DNA from: Climacteris rufus
Lineage: Eukaryota > Chordata > Aves > Passeriformes > Climacteridae
Direction of reading: 5' to 3'
Assembly: GCA_013398175.1 (NCBI GenBank)
Contig: VZRZ01005125.1
Location: forward strand, 440,568 to 504,567
DNA: 64,000 bases
Part shown: positions 22,701 to 32,649 of the stretch, in pieces
How the letters are laid out: the number at the start of each line of letters is the position of its first letter
How positions within the stretch are numbered: the stretch's first letter is position 1
The notes under the pieces: model-generated
Told to the model about the DNA's origin: nothing
What the model saw: only the letters and a program-made list of their open reading frames with translations
Databases searched by the model: none
Translations under genes and position numbers: made by a program

Positions 22701-25700
22701 GGGACTAGTCCAGCTGTGACAATGAGGGCTCCCACCTCTGCCCTTTTGTTGCTGGAGGCAGAGCATTCCCCACTGTGCTCTTCCACTGGAGGGAGGCCTA
22801 CCAGTGTGCTGGGTAAAACCAACATCCCTCTCTGCTTGCTCTTCAGCTCCTGAAAGAACAGACCGGGTGACACTGATAAATGAGTCTCCACTCCTCAGCT
22901 ACATGGACTTGGTGGGCTTCAGCTTCCAGGTGGCCAATGGGATGGAGTTCCTGGCTTCCAAAAATGTACGTATGCTGCCTGGTCTGTGGTGCCTGCAGTG
23001 GTGGAGGCCAACAGTGGGTTCCCTGCCATGTCCTGTGGTCAGCTTCCTCCCACTGTCCCTCTGTCCATGCCAAACTCCTCGTGGGAGAAGTGGCTGTGCA
23101 ACTGAAGAGCTGCTGACCACTTCCCTTTGGAAACACAGCCCTGGAGCTCAGCATGACTGTATTTGCATGTGACAACTAACCCTGGCTCACACTGAGCTTC
23201 AGACCTCAAATTCCCTGACTCCGTGCTCCTCCTGAGCTGTGTTCAGCACAGCTGTGGCATTATATCATCCCTATTTAGTGGGATGACACAACAGTGTACA
23301 GGGAGCTAAAGCACAAGGCATTCTGCAGCAGAGTATCTACTCTGACTGGACACCCTTATTGCACCACATGTTCTGAGCACCCCAGAACTCATCAGAAGTG
23401 CTTGTTTAGTGGAAAGTAAGCCATGATGGAAGACTAGGCTCTGGGATTTCCTAAGGTCTGACTTAGAGCAGGGCAGGCAGCAATATTAGCTGGGTTGTGT
23501 GAAGCATTACACAGGGCAGGGCTAACAGAAGGCATCAATGGCATCAATGCAGAGAGAAATTCCTGCTTCTCTGCCTCTAGCCAGACAGTCTGATCCCTAA
23601 AAGTGCATGGTCAGTGTTCCCGCAGCAAACCTCAGAGCTGTTCATATGGAAAACATTCAACACACTGGCAAACTAGGAGGCACAATCCAGGCTGGTGTAG
23701 CTCTGGGGTCTGCAGACTGCTGGGTAGGATTGTCCAAACAGAGACAGAGATATTCCTTTCTTGCCAGCTCACCAAGCCCCTTTGCTTGGCCAGGCCCTGG
23801 CAAGCCGCTCTGCTGGGCTGTTCAGATTTCCCTTGCCAGATCCATATGGCTGTTGCTGTCATGGGGGCAGAAGCCCAGGAAAACAGTAGAAATGTGGTAG
23901 CTCTGTTAATGTTTGAGCCATGATTGTCCCTAGAGGTGGAGGAGATGCCTGAAATGATATGAGGTGACTGCTGCCCCTGCAGCCCCAGAAGTGGGCTAGT
24001 GCTGGAACTGGGCTGCTTCCTCGGGCAGTCTGGAGGCCCCTTGCAGTGACAGTGCTCTGTCTCCCCCCTACAGTGTGTGCACCGTGACCTGGCTGCCAGG
24101 AACGTCCTCATCTGTGAGGGGAAGCTGGTGAAGATCTGTGACTTTGGTCTGGCGAGGGACATCATGAGGGATTCCAACTACATCTCCAAAGGCAGCGTGA
24201 GTACCAGGAGCTGTGCAAGCCCCTTCTTCCCAGGGCCCTGGTCCTCACACCCCCTACATAGTCCCCCTGTGATCCACCTGTCCATCGTTGTGCCCAGAGG
24301 TGGTGACAGGGCAGGACTCACAGGAGATGGTGTCAACAGCCAACCATCCTGGACATTATGTGCTCTGCACCCCGTGGAGCAGTAGAATTACATGCCTACA
24401 TCTCCTGGCTTTTTTACAGAAGAACCTGAGCAGCAGCAGTAGCGAAGCCAAGGATTGTTCCCTGTGCACTGTCCCCAGCACTGGCAGCAGTGCTGCATCC
24501 CTTCCCTGCCAGCACAGAGTGTGGTCCTGAGCTGCAGGCAGCAGGAGGGCAAGGGTAGGCAGCTTGGCAGGGCTGTAGTGAGTCACTGACCACTCTGGAA
24601 GAGGTTCACAGGATTCTGCTCTAACCACTAGACCACAGAAGTGTCTTCTTGCAAGCAGCTTCTTTCCAGAGAGATGTCTCCAATCTTTCAAGGCAGGAGA
24701 GGACAAGGCTGTAATTGACCTTTGCCAGCAAGCATTTCCCTGTTACTTCAACAAGAACATATCCAGTCCAGTCCTGAGGCATTTGGGAATCTACATCCCC
24801 AAGAAAACATGGCCATGTACTTCCCAGAGAACCAAGGCTGAGGGAGCTGAGAGTGAAGCCAGGTCCCTTAAACCCCAGTCTCTATCTAATCTATAAACCA
24901 CTTCACTTCTCTCGTGCTTTCTCCCATTTGCACATGCTGTGAGAGCTTGGGTAGGGAACCCTCCTGCAGAGAGATTGGGGTTTTCAGTCCAGCCTTGGTA
25001 TAGCTGCTTTCCTGTCCAAAATGGGAAATGAAACTGAGCTCCTTTGCAATCCTTCCTGGAGATTATTTTGTTATTCATTGTGCAAGCAAATCCCAGGCAT
25101 AGCACAGCCAGTGCTGCATACAAACTGGTCAATTGAGGCTTCTTTTTGTGTATTACTCTGCTTGAGTAAGAACAGAAAAAAGGCTGGATTTATCCTTTGG
25201 CTCTTTTCTGATCATCCCTTTGCCCTCTCCAGTCTGATCTCAGGTTTCCAAAACCAGATAGGCCTGGACTTTATTCAGGAGTGTTTGGTTGTGTTGTGCA
25301 AGTCAGTGGCCTCCTCAAAAGCCAGGCAACAGAGAACACACACTGTGACATGTGTGCATTCATCATGGCAAGCTGTGATGGAAATGAATGTAGCACATTC
25401 ACTCTGTCCTCCTGCCGGGTCCAGTCTGCACACGGAAAGAGGCAACTGGTCCCTCCAAGAACTGACTGTACAGCAGATGTCAGCAGATGTGTTGGAGTGA
25501 CAGGCAGTTCTGAAGGACTTCTTTGCTTGTAACTTGGGTGTCAAGCTCTTGCCTGTTGAAACAAGTACTGTGGATATAGCTGACTTTCTTCTTGTTTCAT
25601 TTTTATTCTTTTTTTAGACATTCTTGCCCCTTAAGTGGATGGCTCCAGAGAGCATCTTCAACAACCTCTACACCACCCTGAGTGATGTGTGGTCTTTTGG

Positions 25701-27698
25701 GATTCTTCTTTGGGAGATATTCACTCTAGGTAAGTGCCGTGGAGATCATGGTGGTACCTGTAGGTCTGATAACATATTAGCAGGATCCCTTCAGAGACAA
25801 TAAAAATGCATTTCTAATCCCCAAGTCCCAACCTTACCCGTCAGAGTAGCACTTCATTCCCTGTCTCCTTCTTTCCCATGCTGACGTTGCATTTGGAAGT
25901 GAAATGAAACAGGAAAGGTAAAGAAAAAAAGGAAACCTTGGTGTGAAATGCATGTTGGCTTGAGGGTGGCAGGCAATCCAGCAGCTGATCCCTGCTCTCC
26001 CTTTACCCCTAGGAGGGACTCCATACCCCGAGCTGCCCATGAATGAACAGTTCTACAATGCCATCAAACGTGGCTATCGCATGTCCAAGCCCACCCACGC
26101 CTCTGATGAAATGTAAGTGCTGTCCACGTGCTTGCCCTGGGCCTGCTCACACAAACTGCAGAAGCATTTCTGCCTCTGTTTCCCCCACCTGCTAACTCAG
26201 TGCTCTCCCTTCCCTCTTGGCAGCTACAACATCATGCAGAAGTGCTGGGAGGAGAAGTTTGAGATCAGGCCATCCTTCTCACAGCTGGTGGTGCTTATGG
26301 GAAACCTCCTGGTGGATTGCTACAGAAAGGTATGTCCTAAGGATCCTGTGCTGGCAGGACAGAACAGAGTCAGTGCCTTGGTGAGGGCCCTCAGCCAGAG
26401 TTTGGAGACCTGCGTTTAGCACTGCAATGCCAGAGGCCTTTGCTGCGACTAAGGCTGCATTTGTTGGAACAGCCAGTTAAGGTGGTTTGGGCATCCTGGG
26501 GACATTGCTGAGACAACTGGCATGGCCAGACAAGCAGCTGGTAACTCAGCAACTGCAGAAATCAGAACTGGCAGGAGATCAAAAACCTGCCTCCAAGTGT
26601 TTGGTAATTTGGAGCTGTGAAGTTGTGCCACTGATCTCTCCCTCAGGACACGTTTATGGCCTATCTCTGTTGGAGTAAGAGTAGCTGAACCCAGCTAAAA
26701 GATTCCAGCCCCTCTAGAAAAACCCTGCAGGCAGGGAAAGCAAACACAACACATTCTCCCCACTCACAAGGCCTTCCCCTTTCTTTGGTAACCTGCCCTG
26801 TGAGAGCAGAGGTACCAGCAGGTGGATGAGGAGTTCATGAAGAGTGACCACCCCGCTGTTGTCCGCACAAGACCCACAATCCCTGTGCTGAACAACGCCC
26901 GGCTTGCTGCCAGCTCCCCCTCCAGCAGCATCCTCTACACAGCCGTGCACCAGAATGGGGGCGAGAATGATTATATCATCCCTCTTCCTGACCCCAAACC
27001 TGAGGCAAGCTGTGACCTCCCTCAGGAGGCCTCCATCAGCCGGGCCAGGTAAAAACATTGCTTCTGAATGTTGTCCTTTCCCCCGACTGTCCAAATCTGA
27101 AACAGGAGCCTCAAGAGGGAACGGGGATACCCTTCTGAGGGAAAGACCGGGGTGGATATACAGGGAGAGAAAAAGGGCAGTGTTACCCCATCTGAGGTGC
27201 TGTGACCTGCACGAGCCCACAGGAATGGAGATAAACCAGAGGATCTGGGACATGAGTTGAGATAGGGTACAATGTCACATCCCTGCACATCAGCCAGCAC
27301 AGCTGGGGACAAGTGACCCCTCTCATGAGGAGGAGGGTACACAGGGAACCATGTTGAACCCAACCAGACGTGTTGTGTTGGAGGTCTGAATAGATCCAAC
27401 TCTCCTGGTCTGTTCCCCTGTGGGAAGCCACTCAGATAGAGTGGGGCTGCTGGGAGCTCAGCATGCTTCTCAGCTGCTGGGAATCCTCTCCTACCAGGAG
27501 ACTCAGGACAAGACACTCACTTCTCTCTCCTTCTTGTGTTCCTTCAGCTCTATGCTGAATGAGGCCAACACATCATCTACAATATCCTGTGACAGCCCTC
27601 TGGGCCTCCGGCAGGATGAGGAGCAGGAATCCGACCCACAGCCAGGCTGCCAGGAGCCAACCACAGGACACCAAGAGGTGGAGGAAAGTTTCCTGTAG
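13699..27698 (+). CDS. PDGFRB: Platelet-derived growth factor receptor beta (22 coding exons)
   Basis: This is the receptor tyrosine kinase for PDGF-B and PDGF-D, acting at the surface of mesenchymal, smooth-muscle and pericyte cells. The spliced exons total 3282 bases with no frame break, giving 1093 residues against 1106 in human. In order it has a signal peptide (about 1-22), five Ig domains (about 25-520), a membrane helix (about 527-551), a juxtamembrane segment with the Y575/Y577 pair, and a split kinase. Kinase landmarks are the glycine loop 603-608, Lys630, Glu647, HRD Asp822, DFG Asp840 and activation-loop Tyr853. PI3K sites YMDM (Y734) and YVPM (Y745), the SHP2-type Y1007 and PLC-gamma-type Y1019 are kept. 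The chosen ATG (13699) has A at -3 and opens a signal peptide. The C-terminal tail is shorter than in human, lacking most of the acidic Pro/Glu repeats. Confidence 0.97.
15011..15064 (+). repeat. 20-base tandem repeat, about 2.7 copies
   Basis: The unit GGTGACCCACCAAGGTCTAG is repeated exactly in PDGFRB intron 2, about 200 bases upstream of exon 3. Confidence 0.85.
15267..15563 (+). CDS. PDGFRB: PDGFRB exon 3: Ig domain 1
   Basis: It encodes residues about 17-115: the end of the leader and the first Ig domain, with Cys in SLLCYG and YTCTY as the disulfide pair. Both ends are phase 1 with consensus splice sites. Confidence 0.95.
16002..16271 (+). CDS. PDGFRB: PDGFRB exon 4: Ig domain 2
   Basis: It encodes residues about 116-205. 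The second Ig domain has Cys in VIPCRV and YFCRT. Domains 2 and 3 form the ligand-binding face in PDGF receptors. Confidence 0.95.
16561..16688 (+). CDS. PDGFRB: PDGFRB exon 5: Ig domain 3, first half
   Basis: It encodes residues about 206-248, with Cys in VMCTV and Trp in FNWDYP. It ends in phase 0 at GTGAGT. Confidence 0.94.
17001..17175 (+). CDS. PDGFRB: PDGFRB exon 6: Ig domain 3, second half
   Basis: It encodes residues about 249-306, including the Ig signature DSGTYVCNV. It starts in phase 0 and ends in phase 1. Confidence 0.95.
17744..17936 (+). CDS. PDGFRB: PDGFRB exon 7: Ig domain 4, first half
   Basis: It encodes residues about 307-370 (EAYPQPSIVWLKNN). As usual for this family the fourth domain has no cysteine pair; it makes receptor-receptor contacts in the dimer. 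Confidence 0.94.
18139..18254 (+). CDS. PDGFRB: PDGFRB exon 8: Ig domain 4, second half
   Basis: It encodes residues about 371-409. GGFYTIRASNED stands where an Ig cysteine would normally be. The 116-base length equals that of CSF1R coding exon 7. Confidence 0.94.
18778..18904 (+). CDS. PDGFRB: PDGFRB exon 9: Ig domain 5, first half
   Basis: It encodes residues about 410-451, with Cys in VTCSAEG and the core Trp in EISWS. The donor is in phase 2 (AAATG|GTGAGT). Confidence 0.93.
19065..19276 (+). CDS. PDGFRB: PDGFRB exon 10: Ig domain 5, second half
   Basis: It encodes residues about 452-522, ending with LLRCTVQNFLGTN. The exon is noticeably richer in CpG than neighbouring exons. Confidence 0.93.
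19899..19993 (+). CDS. PDGFRB: PDGFRB exon 11: transmembrane helix
   Basis: It encodes residues about 523-554: a single unbroken hydrophobic run of Ile, Leu and Val closed by WQK, the expected stop-transfer signal. Confidence 0.96.
20253..20385 (+). CDS. PDGFRB: PDGFRB exon 12: juxtamembrane segment
   Basis: It encodes residues about 555-598. HEYIYVDPMQLPY holds the two tyrosines (Y575, Y577) equivalent to human Y579/Y581, which bind Src-family kinases and help autoinhibition. Confidence 0.96.
20796..20900 (+). CDS. PDGFRB: PDGFRB exon 13: kinase glycine loop and lysine
   Basis: It encodes GxGxFG as LGSGAFGRVV and the ATP-binding Lys630 in VAVKML. The 105-base length is identical to CSF1R coding exon 12. 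Confidence 0.97.
20999..21109 (+). CDS. PDGFRB: PDGFRB exon 14: kinase C-helix
   Basis: It encodes ALMSELKIMSHLG, with Glu647 pairing with Lys630, and NIVNLLGACT. The 111-base length is identical to CSF1R coding exon 13. Confidence 0.97.
21462..21615 (+). CDS. PDGFRB: PDGFRB exon 15: hinge and start of kinase insert
   Basis: It encodes the gatekeeper Thr and hinge (IITEYCRYGDL), then the first, poorly conserved part of the kinase insert. Confidence 0.95.
22460..22626 (+). CDS. PDGFRB: PDGFRB exon 16: kinase insert docking sites
   Basis: It carries GGYMDM (Y734) and DYVPM (Y745), the two PI3K p85 docking motifs. SSNYGTP (Y765) and PYELDSY (Y769, Y774) follow, where human has SSNYMAPYDNY; the RasGAP-site flank therefore differs. 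Confidence 0.95.
22847..22965 (+). CDS. PDGFRB: PDGFRB exon 17: kinase, end of insert and E-helix
   Basis: It encodes residues about 778-817 (VGFSFQVANGMEFLASKN). The 119-base length is identical to CSF1R coding exon 16. Confidence 0.96.
24074..24196 (+). CDS. PDGFRB: PDGFRB exon 18: catalytic and activation loops
   Basis: It encodes HRDLAARN (catalytic Asp822), DFG (Asp840) and the activation-loop tyrosine in DSNYISKG (Y853). It is phase 0 at both ends and 123 bases long, as in CSF1R. Confidence 0.97.
25618..25729 (+). CDS. PDGFRB: PDGFRB exon 19: P+1 loop and APE motif
   Basis: It encodes PLKWMAPESIF and SDVWSFGILLWEIFTL. The acceptor has a long T-rich tract ending TTTTTTTAG. Confidence 0.97.
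26013..26112 (+). CDS. PDGFRB: PDGFRB exon 20: kinase C-lobe
   Basis: It encodes residues about 896-928 (GTPYPELPMNEQFY). The 100-base length is identical to CSF1R coding exon 19. Confidence 0.96.
26224..26329 (+). CDS. PDGFRB: PDGFRB exon 21: end of kinase domain
   Basis: It encodes residues about 929-964, with MQKCWEEKFEIRPSF containing the conserved Arg that closes the kinase fold. It is 106 bases long, as in CSF1R. Confidence 0.96.
26810..27048 (+). CDS. PDGFRB: PDGFRB exon 22: C-terminal tail
   Basis: It encodes residues about 965-1043. ILYTAV (Y1007) and NDYIIP (Y1019) correspond to the human SHP2 and PLC-gamma sites Y1009 and Y1021. Confidence 0.95.
27548..27698 (+). CDS. PDGFRB: PDGFRB last coding exon and stop
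   Basis: It encodes NEANTSSTISCDSPLG and ends VEESFL-TAG, close to the human EDSFL end. The part between is shorter and less Pro/Glu-rich than in human. Confidence 0.94.
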
Positions 27699-29849
27699 TC
27701 AGAGCTGGGCTGATCCTGCATCTCCTTATGGAGAAGCCAGCTGAGGGGCTGACCCAGATGTCACAGAGAGCCATGCTTGCACCTGTATGTCAGGACATCC
27801 CCTCCTGTCCCAGCATTCCTCCTTCCCTCCTGTCTCCCAGTGTTGGGTGGGGAATTAAAGACTTTTCCCCACTGCCATCCCCTTTCCCCTTACAAAGAGG
27901 TGGCCCAGTGCCAGAAACCCTCTAGATCACTGCCACATCCTCCTCAGTGATCAGACCACTGCAGGAGGGAGACATCTCACAGACCAGCATCTTTTCAAGT
28001 GGAAGACATGGGTTGGATCTCCATGAGATGCCACTTTCTGCATTGCTCAGATGATGCTCCAGACTTTTCCTCCTCCATGGCAAGGAGTTTTGTCTCCTCT
28101 GCACCAGCACTTCTCTGATGGTCTCAGCACCAGCCACACCGTGGTTCTGTGAAATGCCACTGGGACAGACAATTCACCTGGAGCCCATTGCTGGGGTGTA
28201 GAGAACCTGCAACACCAACCTTCAGCTGCTGGAGGTCAGGAGTGCCTTGGATTCTCCTCCAAGCACAGCCAAGTCCTGAAGAGACCAGCCAGTGTCTCAG
28301 AGGTACAGAACTGCCATTTTCCTTTCTTGACAGCTCTTCTCTGGTGGATAGAGCATCACAAGCACTACAGGTATTCACAGCTCTGGGGCACAGCTCTGCA
28401 CCCACCTGGAGGCTGTCACACCCTTTTGTGTCCAGCATGGCACCAGGAGCCCCAAGGCCATGCCAGGAACTCCAAATGCTCTCACAATGACTTGGTTACA
28501 GAAGCAAAGAGGGCAGTCAGTGTTGTTCGTGTTGTCTCTGTGGACACTAAGCTAATTATTCTCCATTGAAATTTTAAAGGGAACAAATATATTAATCCAC
28601 TAGCCAGGGCCAGTATAAGGAAGCAATATGGTAATTCATTAATCCACTGCCACTACGCCCAGCTCATCTGCTGGGAAATCATATAACCGTGCCAGCTGCA
28701 GAATCCTTGTGCCTTATCTTTGGGAAGCAAAGGCTCACCTTGGATAAACTGTTCACCCAAACACACTTTCTCAGGATGCGAGGTCTCACTGTTCCCTCCC
28801 TCACAGCAAGATTATAGGGAGAAATGAGGATGCCAGAACACCAACCCAGGGATATCTCCAAAGAAAGAGAGGGAGAGAGGCCTGGAAGTTCCTTGGTCAT
28901 AGCTGAACTGTATCTCACACCCTGCCCCTTTCTGGGGTCAGGCAGAGACACTTGCAGCCTGCCAGGGCTGTGAAGTGCCATAGAGAACCAAGCAGAGCAA
29001 GAGGAGTCAGGGAGGATTCCTCCCTCTTGGAAAGTGTTTTGAAGACTAAAAGGGCCCAGACCTTCCTCCTGCTTCTCACCTCTCACCCCACTTCTCACAA
29101 GCAGGTCTGGGGCTTCTTGTGCTCTCAGCTGGCACCTGAAGGAGCAGACTCAAAGCAGGAGGAACACGAGGCTTTTGAAATCAGTTGTGAACCCCACCTC
29201 GGCAGAGATGAAAGCTGGACCCCCAAAACCACTGGTCTGACACCATAGAAGCCAGCAGGTTTTTCTCTGAAAAGAGTTTCACCTTGCACAGAGCTCTGCT
29301 CACTGCATGTCCCCCACTCCCATTAACCCCTTCATTGCCCTACTCATGCACATCTCTCTGTGCATCCTACAGAAACTGCACAGGCAGATTTACAAAATCA
29401 GAAATTCAATCAGCATTTTGCTGGGCTTCTGCCACCTCAGAGCCACTGAGAATTACTTTTCTTTTTTTTTTTTTCAAAATATGTAACTTCTGCCAGAAAT
29501 CCCCAGCAAAACAGCTTCTGTTTTAAGTTTTTTACTGTTCCAGTGCTGCCATTTATGTGGCTAAAGGAGGAGTAGGTGTTTTGTGGGCTGATGTCCTTGG
29601 TAAAATGTGAACATAAGAAATAGCACTTTTATTGGCAGCCAGTAGAGTATATTTTCAGCCTATGTGGTCAGATTCCCCACCATACATAGGAAACACACTG
29701 TGAATGACAACTGTTTTTCCATCCTCTGTTCCTCCTGCTTGTGATGAAGGAGCCATCTCCTATGGCCACAGTTAATTAAATGATCCTCACTGCAGAGAAG
29801 CAGTAACTTAGGAGATCCTTTGGGTCAGACCACTTGATTTTTCTAACAT

Positions 29850-30460
29850 GTAAGGTGCTTGGTAGGGTCTGTGTCACTGCATCTTGAGCCTATAGGATGG
29901 CACATCAGATCATCCTAATAGCCCTTGTCTGCACCAGCTGATTTTTTAATTCATCCTTCTCTATCAAAGGTGACCAGAAGTACCCAGTACTCCAGGTGAG
30001 GTCAAACCCAGACCTCACACAGGGCTTTAATAGTTCTGGTTTGTGCTGGTCTTGACTTGCCTGGTGTAGCTTTGGATACTGTTGGCCTTTTCCCAGCCAC
30101 AACATACTGACAGTCTGGAGTCATCCTCTGACCCATCTAAACACCTATACTTTCAGCATTTCTAACCAAGATGTTCCCTGCTGCTCCAGACACTGGGTCA
30201 TCAGCATATGTTGTTAACAAACTGTTATTTTTGGGCTGGACTGACTAATAAAAATATTAACTACTCCTGGCATCAAGAAAATTCTGAGAGAGCTACTTTT
30301 ACTACCTCCATCCAGCCCAAAGATTTCCCCATCAATTAACACCTTCTCACTTTCCCTTTGGCCATTTGCTTATTTACTTCAGAAATCTTGTTCTTTGCTT
30401 CATCTTGTTCAGATTTAATTGCTAATTAAATTGCTGATTTCCCATCCAAAGAGTTTCCCC
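29850..30460 (-). mobile_element. Old CR1/L3-type LINE fragment
   Basis: The + strand carries stretches typical of the reverse complement of CR1-family LINEs: GACCAGAAGTACCCAGTACT, an AGGTGAGGTC after it, CTGTTGGCCTTTTCCCAGCC, and CATCAGCATATGTTGTTAAC further on with AATAAAAATATTAA. The copy is diverged, truncated and without an open frame. The limits are approximate. Confidence 0.6.
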
Positions 30461-32617
30461 TGAAAGGGGAGATCTTCTCCCTGCTGGGGGAGCTCAGGTG
30501 TCCTGTCCTATTAGCTGGGCATTAGCTACACTTGTATGCCTATTGCATTTTGTCTTGTTTGTAGATTTATTGCTATTATTCTTTGCATCAAAACCTGTTC
30601 TGGCTGCTGATGGGCTGCTAACCCCACCTCTCTATTCCTTCTTAAAGTGGGTACACCCGAGTCTTTGCAAAATGGTACCATTCTCCACTCCAGAGAAGAG
30701 TGACCAAATACTTGCCCTGGGCCCTGTGATTTTAAGGGCCAAGTCTTGCACTTTGTGGTATTTTTGAGTCCTTACTCAACCTTTCACACCATCCTTAGCA
30801 AGTTGCAGTGACCAGACCTTCCCAGCCAGGGACAGGCTGGCAGCTGGGCAAAGCCCATGTGTTTTGCTGAGCATCCCTCAAAGACAGGGCTTGGCAGAGC
30901 TGGGAATTACAGCTCTAGTCCCACACTCTCTCTCTCTCTGCTGCCAGCATTCCAGTCCCTGCACAGCCCAGCAGGTGAGGGGCAGGAGAAAGTTCAGCTG
31001 TTCTGGGCCTCATCAGTTTTGTAGCCATAATTTCTCCAGTGAGACTCTGAAGGGAACAGGTCCCTCCAGGTTTTCTGTTTCAATGATCAGTAACTTTGTT
31101 TGGGTGTGTTTTTGTGTTTAGAGGTGGACCCAAACTGAGCCACCCCATGAAGGAACACCTGCCACAGCTTGGGGCCATCTCTAGTGCAATATCTTTTTAT
31201 TTGTAGATTATATTTTACTCTACAGCTGTTACATTTTTATCAGCACCAGTATATGCATAATCCTCCTGCCAGTCACTATTTCATACATGTATCCCAGAAA
31301 CTAATGCAGCACTCCAGTGTCTCTTTCCACATTTAAGGTGTTTCTCAGACTGATGTGTGCACAGGTTTTAATCCTTTTGTCCTTCTCTGTTTGAGCGTGT
31401 TATTTTTTCAAGCGCGAGTGTCACGTTCAGTGTTTGTTTGTGTTGTGTTGAGAAATCTAGAGCACAGCGGACTTTACTTGTAACTAAATTGTCTCTGTTC
31501 ACCTGCCAAGGGGACTGTCACAGAGTCCCACGGGGATGGGGGCAGAAGTGCAGTGCAGATGTGCAGCCAGGGGAAGTCAGCCAGAAGTGAGAAGCAGCTC
31601 TTCTCTGTCTTCCCAGTCAGGGCTCTGGGCTGGGGGAGAGGCAGCACCACAAATAGAGGGCACTGAGCAGTTAAGTGCTGCTTGTGGGGAAGCCCAAGGT
31701 CTGTGCAAAGCTGGCAGATGTGGAGAAGGGGATTTCACAGACCGCTAAGGAGGCAAAGCCCCTGTTCCAATGCACAAGTGTGAGGAAGAGCCGTGGTCAG
31801 GCTCAGTGCTTAGCGCAGGTCCCAGGATGACCGGGGAGCCTGGATGCAGCCTGGCTGTGCTCCCACTTGGAGAACACACAGGTTGCTTTTGGTGGCCCTC
31901 AGCAACCTTTTGGCATCATTTGCCTCGGGTGGTTGCCCAGGCAGAGAGCAGCCAGGGCAGCTGCAGGTCCTCCCTGAGCGCTCCAGGGCCACCCAGGTCC
32001 TTCCTGGAGCAGATCCCAGCCCTGCCCAGATGCGGAGTGGCCGGTGCTGACTGCAACAGTGACAGGCACCCTGTCCTCTGCAGGACTTGCCCACAGCAGG
32101 CCAGATATTGCTAAGAATAGGATTTCATGGGCTAGCACAAGGGTTGCAGGGCTCCCAGCATGTTCCCATGTTTCACCGAGAGACCTGAAGTCTCTGGCAC
32201 GTGCCAAGGGGGATCTAGCTGGCTTTGGCAAGGGCAGGGGAACTGCTCTAGCAGCCTGGGTGGGAGGCCTGCAGTGTCCCATCATTCCTGTCCTTTCCTC
32301 CTTCATGGATTGATTGCACCAGAACTGCAAATATTGCCCAAAGTGTGCCCTCTCCCCATCCTTCTGTGCTGGCTTGCTGGCATCACACTGTTACTCTGCA
32401 GCATTTCTGAATAGCAGCAGCACCTCTCTCCATGCTCTCTGTCAAAAACAATATGAGGGCAAAGGAAAAAACAGAGTTCAGACTAAGGTACCAAAGAGTT
32501 AACATTTTTCTAGGTTTACATTGTATTTGTAGGATTTGTACTATGTCACATTTATAGCCATGAGATACTATTTTTATGCTGTAAACTTTTAAAAATATGT
32601 TTTTAAAGAAAGAGTTT

Positions 32618-32626
32618 AAAAATAAA
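32618..32626 (+). terminator. PDGFRB: Candidate distal PDGFRB poly(A) signal
   Basis: AAAATAAAG contains a canonical AATAAA, followed within 30 bases by TTTTTCATTTTG, a T-rich downstream element. No gene was seen in the 4 kb after it. Confidence 0.45.
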
Positions 32627-32649
32627 GGTGTTTTTCATTTTGCAAAGTT

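Larger units (their letters stand above)
13748..27547 (+). other. PDGFRB: PDGFRB introns 2-22, nothing further recognised
   Basis: Several introns exceed 300 bases (for example 13748-15266, 17176-17743, 18255-18777, 21616-22459, 22966-24073, 24197-25617). Apart from the 20-base tandem repeat in intron 2, I see no gene, structured RNA or clear repeat. Intron 18 has two stretches (about 24590-24640 and 24845-24905) resembling the end of old tRNA-derived SINEs, too weak to call. Confidence 0.5.
27699..32640 (+). other. PDGFRB: Probable PDGFRB 3' UTR
   Basis: The first possible poly(A) signal is ATTAAA near 27854. A much stronger candidate is AATAAA near 32621, followed by a T-rich stretch and preceded by AT-rich sequence that looks like a 3' UTR end. 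If the distal signal is used, the 3' UTR is about 4.9 kb, more than twice what I recall for human. Part of the excess is the CR1 piece at 29850-30460. Which site is used cannot be decided without RNA data. Confidence 0.45.

Noticed and set aside
23255..23330. Possible reversed MIR fragment in PDGFRB intron 17
   Set aside because: Only loose similarity in base order; too diverged to support by eye.
24590..24905. Sequences like CTCTAACCACTAGACCAC, reminiscent of tRNA-derived SINE tails
   Set aside because: The match is short and no box A/B pair or A-rich tail could be found, so no mobile element is called.
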